From Jiangella alkaliphila (GTDB lineage: Bacteria; Actinomycetota; Actinomycetes; Jiangellales; Jiangellaceae): DNA of 64,000 bases. The stretch's first letter is position 1. The number at the start of each line of letters is the position of its first letter. The translations under genes and the position numbers were made by a program. Below, piece after piece: positions 58,987 through 64,000 of the stretch. The stretch spans positions 4,930,001 through 4,994,000 of the forward strand of contig NZ_LT629791.1 in NCBI RefSeq assembly GCF_900105925.1, written 5' to 3'. The notes under the pieces were generated by a model. The model saw only the letters and a list, made by a program, of their open reading frames with translations, made no database searches and was not told where the DNA came from.

Positions 58987-59394
58987 GTGAACAAGAAGGC
59001 ACTTTTAGGTAACCCCTCACCGTCGCGCCCCAACCCCATTCCCGGCTGCCCGATGGCGGCGGCGTTCGCCGCGATCGGCGGGAAGTGGAAGCTGACCCTG
59101 TTGTACTGGCTCGCCCATGGCGAGAGCCACTTCGCCGGCCTGCGGCGCCGGGGCGCGCCGATCACCCCGAAGGTGCTGGCCGAGCAACTGCGCGAGCTCG
59201 AGGCCGACGGGCTCGTCGAGCGGGTCGAGACCGGGCCCGTCCCGGCGCCGGTCATCTACCGGCTGACCCCGTACGGCGCCACGGTGCTGCCCGTCGTCGA
59301 GAACGTGCGCGCGTGGGGCGAGGCCCACCTGGAACACACGCACGGCGAGACCGCGCCCGGTGCGGCCATGAGCTGCGCCGACGCGGTCGCGTAG
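58987..59394 (+). CDS. HxlR-family regulator with N-terminal Cys
   Basis: A 135-residue winged-helix protein: IPGCPMAAAFAAIGGKWKLTLLYWL (only its core motif quoted), FAGLRRRGAPITPKVLAEQLRELEADGLVERV, VIYRLTPYGATVLPVV. Cys21 in GCPM matches the redox or electrophile-sensing Cys found in YodB/HypR-type HxlR proteins. GTG 58987 is preferred over an ATG at 58951 that would overlap the divergent gene. It probably controls the secreted protein gene and itself. Confidence 0.88.
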   Translation: MNKKALLGNPSPSRPNPIPGCPMAAAFAAIGGKWKLTLLYWLAHGESHFAGLRRRGAPITPKVLAEQLRELEADGLVERVETGPVPAPVIYRLTPYGATVLPVVENVRAWGEAHLEHTHGETAPGAAMSCADAVA

Positions 59395-59433
59395 GGACGC
59401 CGATTCAGCTACGCGGGCCGCAGCACCCGCCGC

Positions 59434-59910
59434 TCACAACGTCACCACACGCCGCGAGTCGATGCCCGTCCCGTACTCGGGGTCGCTCCCCCGCACGTGC
59501 ACCGAGTGCTCCGTCACGCGCGCCCGCCACAGCCGCAGCCGCTCCGGCGGATACAGCCACTCGACGGGGAACGGCTCGGTCCGTTCCGGGAACCGCACCC
59601 GGCACGCGATCGGCGCGCAAACCGCCAGCTCGTCGTCCGGGACCCGGCCGGCGGTGGCCTTCAGGTAGACGGCGCGGATGTCGCTGCCGACCGGCTGGGT
59701 CGAGTCGAAGATCACCACGCTCATCTCGGGCTGGCGCTCGATGTTCTGGGAGTGCTGCGCCTCGGGCACCGACATCCAGTAGAAGACGTCGTAGCCGTCG
59801 GGCGCGTAGTAGACCGGCGACACCCGGGCGCGGCCGTCGGGGTCGACGGTGCCCAGGCTCATGTAGCGGGTGGTGTCGATGACGTGGCGAGCGTTGTCTT
59901 CGAGCGTCAT
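59434..59910 (-). CDS. pyridoxamine 5'-phosphate oxidase-like protein
   Basis: A 158-residue split beta-barrel flavin/F420-binding protein: YMSLGTVDPDGRARVSPVYYAPDGYDVFYWMS, QNIERQPEMSVVIFDS, GSDIRAVYLKATAGRV. The family includes F420- and FMN-dependent oxidoreductases and haem-binding proteins; no substrate can be named. ATG 59910 follows GAGGACGCC; in-frame ATGs at 59961/59958 are alternatives. Confidence 0.82.
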   Translation of the reverse strand: MTLEDNARHVIDTTRYMSLGTVDPDGRARVSPVYYAPDGYDVFYWMSVPEAQHSQNIERQPEMSVVIFDSTQPVGSDIRAVYLKATAGRVPDDELAVCAPIACRVRFPERTEPFPVEWLYPPERLRLWRARVTEHSVHVRGSDPEYGTGIDSRRVVTL

Positions 59911-60026
59911 GGCGTCCTCGATCGAGTGCGGCGTGCCCGCGCCGCCATCCTGGCCCATCACCCGGCCGGCGACAACCGCCCGCTCCGTGGCCGGCTGACG
60001 GGGCCGGCTGACGGGTTGCGACGGCG

Positions 60027-61079
60027 TCAGCGCCGGTGCCGCTTCGCCTCCAGTTCGGCGACGACGGAGCGCCGGTCCCCCGCGCGGCGAGCCGCGTTCC
60101 GGGCCGCCTCGCGCCGCAGCTTCCGCCAGCGCGCCAGCCGGTCCTCGTCGAGCTCACCGTCGGCGACCGCGAGCCGGACGGCGCACCCGGGCTCGGCCAC
60201 GTGCGCGCAGTCACGGAACCGGCAGTGCGCCGCCAGCGCCTCGACGTCCGCGAACGCCCCGGCGACGGCGTCGTCGTCGGCCACCAGCCCGACGGCGCGC
60301 AGTCCGGGCGTATCGACGATGACGCCGCGGCCGGGCAGCACGACCAGCTCGCGATGCGTCGTCGTGTGCCGGCCGCGGCCGTCGCGGGCCCGCACGGACC
60401 CCGTCGGCAGCAGCGGGACCCCGGCCAGCGCGTTGGTCAGCGTCGACTTCCCCGCACCGGACGGCCCGACCAGCGCCAGCGTCCGGCCGTTGCGCAGCAG
60501 CGCGCCCAGCTCGTCGAGCCCGGTCCCCGGAACCGCGCTGACCAGCAGGATCTCCACGCCCGGCGCGACCTCGGCGACCTCGGCGCGCATGCCGTCCGGG
60601 TCGGGGACGAGGTCGGGCTTGGTCAGGACGACGACCGGCTGCGCGCCGCTCCCCCACGCCAGCACCAGCAGCCGCTCGATGCGGCCGAGGTCGGGATCGG
60701 GGTCGAGGTGCTCGACGATCACGACGACGTCGATGTTCGCGGCGACGACCTGGCCGTACGACGTCCGGTCGGCGCTGTCGCGCACGATCGCCGTCCGCCG
60801 CGGCAGCACCGCCTCGAGCGTGACGCGGTCGTCCGGCCAGTCGCGGACCGCGGTCCAGTCGCCGACGGCGGGCTGCGCCATCCGGTCGGCGGCGACGGCG
60901 CGCAGCACGTCGCCGCCGTACGTGGCCCGGACCGCGCCCATGCCGCCGGCGAGGTCGGCGCCGCCGCGGTCGACGCGGCAGACGCGGGCCAGCCGGTGGG
61001 CGCCCCGGTAGGGCTGGAACGCCCGGCCGACGTCGGGCGTCCAGCCGAGGTCGAGCAGGCGTTGCTGGGAAGCGGACAT
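60027..61079 (-). CDS. rsgA: ribosome small subunit-dependent GTPase A
   Basis: A 350-residue circularly permuted GTPase: N-terminal OB-fold (residues ~45-105), G4 VLTKPDL, G1 GPSGAGKST (205-213), G3-like VDTPGLRAVGL, and a C-terminal zinc site Cys286, Cys291, His293, Cys299 (CRFRDCAHVAEPGC). The order G4-G1-G3 is the RsgA hallmark. It acts in late 30S ribosome maturation. A 13-nt tandem duplication (GGCCGGCTGACGG) lies just after its 3' end at 59989-60014. Confidence 0.93.
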   Translation of the reverse strand: MSASQQRLLDLGWTPDVGRAFQPYRGAHRLARVCRVDRGGADLAGGMGAVRATYGGDVLRAVAADRMAQPAVGDWTAVRDWPDDRVTLEAVLPRRTAIVRDSADRTSYGQVVAANIDVVVIVEHLDPDPDLGRIERLLVLAWGSGAQPVVVLTKPDLVPDPDGMRAEVAEVAPGVEILLVSAVPGTGLDELGALLRNGRTLALVGPSGAGKSTLTNALAGVPLLPTGSVRARDGRGRHTTTHRELVVLPGRGVIVDTPGLRAVGLVADDDAVAGAFADVEALAAHCRFRDCAHVAEPGCAVRLAVADGELDEDRLARWRKLRREAARNAARRAGDRRSVVAELEAKRHRR

Positions 61080-61194
61080 GTGAGACCTTCTTCTCGGGTG
61101 GCCTCACGCGCGACGGTGTCAGCGGCGGCGTGCTGGCCGGAGAGTACTGGAGCGAACGGATCTGCTCACGTGCATGGGCCGCTCACCTCCTCCG

Positions 61195-61232
61195 TCGTCC
61201 ACAGGCTGAATTTGATCGTCACGTTATCCACA
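61195..61232. promoter_or_regulatory. pair of DnaA-box-like sequences
   Basis: TTATCCACA (61224-61232) is the exact consensus DnaA box; TCGTCCACA (61195-61203) differs at one base from the actinobacterial TTGTCCACA form. They are 29 bp apart, upstream of the AidB-like gene and rsgA, in the 205-base divergent gap. They could be DnaA-titration or regulatory sites. Confidence 0.45.
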
Positions 61233-61284
61233 GGCGGGCATTCGCGGCCAGCGAATAACGGCCGGCCCGGTCTACCGTGGGTTT

Positions 61285-62910
61285 GTGGAAGCGACACACG
61301 AGGTCACCAACCAGCCGCCGCCGCTCACCGGCTACGACGTGTTCGGCGCCGACGCCGCGCTGGCCGAGGCGTTCGGCCGCCACGGCGGCGCCGGCGCGCG
61401 CGACGAGCTGCCTGCGCTGGGGCGGCTGGCCGGGTCCGCCGAGGCGCAGCGATGGGCCGTCGAGGCCGACCGCAACGGCCCCGTGTTGCGCACGCACGAC
61501 CGGTACGGCCATCGCGTCGACGAGGTCGACTTCCACCCGTCGTGGCATCGGCTCATGGCGGCCGCCGTCGAGCACGGGCTGCAGGCGGCGCCGTGGGCCC
61601 CGCCGCGGCCGGCCGCGCACGCCGTCCGGGCCGCGAAGTTCCTGGTGTGGAGCCAGCTGGAGGCGGCGCATCTCTGCCCGGTCTCCATGACGTACGCGGC
61701 GGTCCCGGCGCTGCGGACCGACGACGCGGTGGCGGCCGTGTGGGAGCCGCGGCTGACGTCGACGGCGTACGACCCCGGCCTGCGCGCGCCCGCGACGAAG
61801 GCCGGCGCGCTGGCCGGCATGGCGATGACCGAGAAGCAGGGCGGCTCCGACGTCCGCGCCAACACCACGCGGGCCGAGCCGGCCGCCTCGATCGGGGCCG
61901 GCTGGTACCGGCTCACCGGGCACAAGTGGTTCTGCTCGGCGCCGATGAACGACGTGTTCCTGGTGCTCGCGCAGGCGCCGGGCGGTCTGACCTGCTTCGT
62001 CCTCCCCCGCGTGCTCGACGACGGCAGCCGCAACGCCCTGCGGCTGCAGCGGCTCAAGGACAAGCTGGGTAACCGGGCCAACGCGTCGGCCGAGGTCGAG
62101 TTCGACGGCGCGCTGGCGCAGCGGCTGGGCGACGAGGGCCGCGGTGTGGCCACGATCATCGAGATGGTGGCCGCCACCCGGCTCGACTGCGTGCTCGGCT
62201 CGGCCGCGCTGCTGCGCCGGTCCGTGGCCGAGGCGACGTGGCATGCGGCGCACCGGTCCGCGTTCGGCGCCCGGCTGGCCGACTCCGAGCTGATGCGCGC
62301 CGTCCTCGCCGACCTCGCGCTCGAGTCCGAGGCCGCGACGGCGCTCGGCATGCGCCTCGCCGCGTCCGTCGACGCCGCCGCCGATCCGCACGAGCGGGCG
62401 CTGCGGCGCATCGGGCTGCCGCTGGCGAAGTACTGGGTGTGCAAGCGCACGCCGGCCGCGGTCGCCGAGGCGCTGGAGTGCCTGGGCGGCAACGGCTACG
62501 TCGAGGAGAGCGGCATGCCGCGGCTGTATCGCGAGGCGCCGCTGAACTCGATCTGGGAGGGTGCCGGCAACGTCCAGGCGCTCGACCTGCTGCGGGTGAT
62601 CACGCGCGAGCCCGACGCCGTCGCCGCCTGGCGGACCGAGGTCGAGGCCGCGAAGGGCCAGGACCGCCGCCTCGATGAGGCGCTGAGCTCACTCGACGTC
62701 GAGGTGGGCGAGCCCGGGCAGGCGCGGGTGCTGGCCGGCCGGATGGCGGTGTTGCTGCAGGCCAGCCTGCTGGTCCGGTTCGCTCCGCCGGCCGTCGCCG
62801 ACGCGTTCTGCGCCAGCCGCCTCGATGCCCGGCACGGGGTCTATGGCGCGCTGCCCGCCGGGCTGGATACTGGTGCGATCGTCCGCCGCGCGACCCCGGA
62901 GGCGCCGTGA
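61285..62910 (+). CDS. acyl-CoA dehydrogenase family protein (AidB-like)
   Basis: A 541-residue flavoprotein. AidB hallmarks: LTGYDVFGADAALAEAFGRHG near the N-terminus, AMTEKQGGSDVRANTTRAEP, GHKWFCSAPMNDVFLVLAQAP, ECLGGNGYVEESGMPRLYREAP and SIWEGAGNVQALDLLRV. AidB proteins bind DNA and FAD and are linked to alkylation stress; isovaleryl-CoA dehydrogenase activity is weak. Start GTG 61285. The stop overlaps a GTG of the tiny Cys-rich gene. Confidence 0.9.
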   Translation: MEATHEVTNQPPPLTGYDVFGADAALAEAFGRHGGAGARDELPALGRLAGSAEAQRWAVEADRNGPVLRTHDRYGHRVDEVDFHPSWHRLMAAAVEHGLQAAPWAPPRPAAHAVRAAKFLVWSQLEAAHLCPVSMTYAAVPALRTDDAVAAVWEPRLTSTAYDPGLRAPATKAGALAGMAMTEKQGGSDVRANTTRAEPAASIGAGWYRLTGHKWFCSAPMNDVFLVLAQAPGGLTCFVLPRVLDDGSRNALRLQRLKDKLGNRANASAEVEFDGALAQRLGDEGRGVATIIEMVAATRLDCVLGSAALLRRSVAEATWHAAHRSAFGARLADSELMRAVLADLALESEAATALGMRLAASVDAAADPHERALRRIGLPLAKYWVCKRTPAAVAEALECLGGNGYVEESGMPRLYREAPLNSIWEGAGNVQALDLLRVITREPDAVAAWRTEVEAAKGQDRRLDEALSSLDVEVGEPGQARVLAGRMAVLLQASLLVRFAPPAVADAFCASRLDARHGVYGALPAGLDTGAIVRRATPEAP

Positions 62911-63041
62911 TCTGTCCCGCGTGTAGTGAGCAACGCCACGACGACTGCCCGGCTCGCGAGAAGGGCCGCTCCTGGTGCGACTGCCAGCATCAGGGGAAGG
63001 ATCGCCCGGTCGAGCCGGCGACCGGTCACGCGTCGGAGTGA
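62907..63041 (+). CDS. 44-residue Cys-rich small protein
   Basis: Opened by a GTG that overlaps the AidB-like stop (GTGA at 62907-62910), so it would be made by translational coupling. It reads MICPACSEQRHDDCPAR at the start and RSWCDCQH in the middle: five Cys and three His in 44 residues, resembling a zinc-ribbon-like knuckle. It was not called by length-based ORF finding. No known family can be named. Chance is possible but the overlap, Cys pattern and codon use support it. Confidence 0.6.
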   Translation: MICPACSEQRHDDCPAREKGRSWCDCQHQGKDRPVEPATGHASE

Positions 63042-63165
63042 GGTTCTGCGGGGGTGATGAGGTGGGCCTCCCGCACATAGCCCGCCGTCCCTGCCGGGCG
63101 TTCGGCGGTGTCGGGGGCGATCTACTGCGGCCAGAGCAGCAGTAACCCACCCTCCACGAACGTCA

Positions 63166-63204
63166 GGAGGGAGTTTCCCGGCCCTGGCGGGTGAAAGTCC
63201 CTCC
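63166..63204. repeat. imperfect hairpin, possible group II intron remnant
   Basis: GGAGGGAGTTTCCC (63166-63179) pairs with GGGTGAAAGTCCCTCC (63189-63204) with one mismatch and one bulge. The phrase GGGTGAAAGTCC is common in group II intron RNA. Upstream CAGCAGTAA (63137-63145) also occurs at 21621-21629 within the other palindromic element. Confidence 0.4.
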
Positions 63205-63241
63205 CGACACCAGCCAGCAGCCCACTTCAATGCCCAGAGTC

Positions 63242-63339
63242 GTCCTCGATGGCAAGAACCGTCCTCGAGGCATGCAGAGGAGGGTTTTCGAGATCGAGGA
63301 CCACACTGCGTATCGAGGACGGCCGCCGCCATCGAGGAC
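63242..63339. repeat. five-copy phased ATCGAGGAC array
   Basis: Two copies of GTCCTCGA start at 63242 and 63261 (19 apart). Three direct copies of the reverse, ATCGAGGAC, lie at 63293-63301, 63312-63320 and 63331-63339, again exactly 19 bp apart. Outer arms GTCCTCGATGGC (63242-63253) and GCCATCGAGGAC (63328-63339) are a perfect 12-bp inverted repeat. The regular spacing suggests a protein-binding array or a folded element; it is not at an obvious promoter. Confidence 0.65.
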
Positions 63340-63384
63340 CCGCCGCTCGCCGAGCCGGACTCCCCGTCGCGGCCCCGGCCTGCC

Positions 63385-63765
63385 TCAGAGGCTCACGTTC
63401 ACCGAGCAGTCGGGGATCTCGTCCATCTGAGCGATCGCCTCGTCGTCGACGAAGACGCCGAGGGAGCCGGTGCAGCCGGAGCTGGACAGCGTCCCGTCGA
63501 ACTCGGCCCGGACGTCGCGGCCGTCGACCGCGGTGCCCGTGCAGGATGCGTCGCCGCTGAGGGAGGTGCCGTCGCGGTTGAGGTCGGTGGAGCAGTCGGG
63601 GCCGGTCTCGAGCGTCACACCGGCATCGGAGAGCTGCCGGGTGACGGCGTCCTCGAGCGCCGTGGCGGCGAGGTCGTTGAGGCCCTGGTCGAGCTGTTCG
63701 GAGCAGGCGGTCAGCGCCAGGACGCCGACGGCGAGCAGGACAACGGGTCGCAGGATTCGTCGCAC
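63385..63765 (-). CDS. DUF4333-type lipoprotein
   Basis: A 126-residue lipoprotein: signal peptide LLAVGVLALTAC (lipobox LTAC, Cys21), then a compact domain with six-residue-spaced Cys: GPDCSTDLNRDG, GDASCTGTAVDGRDVRAEF, SSGCTGSLGVFVDDEA and EIPDCSVNV. This DUF4333-like pattern (SxxxCPxxV/NxxGxxxxC) is common in actinobacteria. Role unknown. Start ATG 63765. Confidence 0.82.
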   Translation of the reverse strand: MRRILRPVVLLAVGVLALTACSEQLDQGLNDLAATALEDAVTRQLSDAGVTLETGPDCSTDLNRDGTSLSGDASCTGTAVDGRDVRAEFDGTLSSSGCTGSLGVFVDDEAIAQMDEIPDCSVNVSL

Positions 63766-63871
63766 CGCCCGACCCTACACACGCCGCATTAAAACCTACT
63801 CAACCGCTAGGAAATCTCGAAATATAAGACAACTTTGCCCGAATGATGGACACGCCATTCGCGACCAGCGC

Positions 63872-63893
63872 CGAAGCATGGCACGATGCTTCG
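63872..63893. promoter_or_regulatory. 8-bp inverted repeat upstream of the leader ORF
   Basis: CGAAGCAT (63872-63879) and ATGCTTCG (63886-63893) with a 6-nt loop, immediately before the ATG at 63895. It may be an operator or a 5' hairpin. Confidence 0.4.
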
Positions 63894-63894
63894 C

Positions 63895-63981
63895 ATGTTG
63901 TCCGTCATTCCTCTGCTGCTGGTGAGTCGGCGTCACGTCGACTACGGCCGCATGGACAGCATGCTCTGTCTGGCGTTCTGA
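63895..63981 (+). CDS. leader peptide, probable cysteine-responsive attenuator
   Basis: A 28-residue ORF ending in SRRHVDYGRMDSMLC followed by three residues. The RRHVD-x-x-R core with a Cys near the end matches the 'putative leader peptide' class placed before sulfur-assimilation genes in actinomycetes. A GTG at 63922 (19-residue version) is an equally possible start. Ribosome pausing at the Cys codon when cysteine is scarce would control a downstream gene outside the window. Recognition is from the motif only. Confidence 0.55.
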   Translation: MLSVIPLLLVSRRHVDYGRMDSMLCLAF

Positions 63982-64000
63982 CCGCCCCGGACTCACTCAG

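Larger units (their letters stand above)
63042..63384. other. 343-base repeat-rich gap
   Basis: Between the Cys-rich small protein and the convergent DUF4333 gene. It contains a hairpin (63166-63204) and a phased array of an ATCGAGGAC element (63242-63339). No open frame has protein-like content. A GTGAAAGTCCCTCCCGACAC stretch near 63191-63210 recalls the 5' region of bacterial group II introns, but no maturase is present. Confidence 0.6.

Noticed and set aside
59989-60014. 13-nt tandem duplication after rsgA
   Set aside because: Only two units, in GC-rich intergenic DNA; most likely slippage without function.
21582-63339. CRISPR-like arrays
   Set aside because: The repeats seen are short, inverted or 19-bp phased, lack constant repeat-spacer units of CRISPR size and have no cas genes nearby.
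63796-63996. 66-codon minus-strand frame at the window end
   Set aside because: Antisense to the leader-peptide candidate, no ribosome site or domain; composition unremarkable.

Overview
The window is about 64 kb of very GC-rich DNA with GTG/TTG starts, many 4-base stop/start overlaps (ATGA, GTGA), SsgA-family and CGNR genes, and an MmyB-type XRE regulator. This points to a sporulating, filamentous actinomycete (a Jiangella-like or other high-GC soil actinobacterium is my inference, not proven). I see no prophage, integrase, intact insertion sequence or CRISPR array.

Layout. 0-2.4 kb: the end of a WYL regulator fused to a YCII domain, an ankyrin protein, a stand-alone mercury-type MerR with a mer-like operator, and a DUF1905 protein. 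2.4-10.7 kb: a LacI regulator with a large palindromic operator, divergent from a complete five-gene Liv-type ABC importer and a secreted glucose/sorbosone-dehydrogenase-like protein. 10.7-13.4 kb: an ABC exporter whose ATPase gene is frameshifted. 13.4-22.7 kb: a carbohydrate locus on the minus strand (GH36 alpha-galactosidase, binding protein, two permeases, clan GH-A glycosidase with carbohydrate-binding modules) with two LacI operators and its LacI regulator. 22.7-27.7 kb: small accessory genes, including an ArsR/SRPBCC/VOC operon and a secreted-protein gene broken by a one-base frameshift. 27.8-31.4 kb: an ABC transporter plus two-component operon. 31.5-36.3 kb: oxidoreductases; an XRE/MmyB regulator shares a 15-bp palindrome with the aldo/keto reductase-DUF2255 promoter region.

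36.3-47.2 kb is the most interesting region: an arsenic/phosphate island. It has a 17-residue peptide with three Cys-Cys pairs and a 64-residue protein with two, divergent from an ArsR that itself carries a Cys-Cys pair; a second ArsR ending in Cys-Cys; an ArsO-like flavoprotein with an MFS exporter; pstSCAB behind two copies of an AT-rich repeat that recurs at the promoter of an ArsR-ArsC fusion gene; a response regulator with a dead receiver domain; a cysteine-free ArsR; and two thioredoxin-type arsenate reductases. The suggested logic is that arsenate uptake through Pst, reduction by ArsC, export by MFS/ArsO and thiol sequestration are controlled together. No acr3 or arsB gene lies in the window.

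47.3-54.5 kb: a two-component system divergent from a MacB/FtsX-like exporter, with a 26-bp palindrome between them, then an oxidoreductase/DHFR-like/VOC operon. 54.8-58.3 kb: four tRNA genes, SsgA-like and CGNR proteins, and pabB-pabC. 58.3-64 kb: a HxlR regulator, rsgA, an AidB-like dehydrogenase with a tiny Cys-rich companion, a repeat-rich intergenic region, a DUF4333 lipoprotein and, at the very end, a probable cysteine-responsive leader peptide for a gene outside the window.
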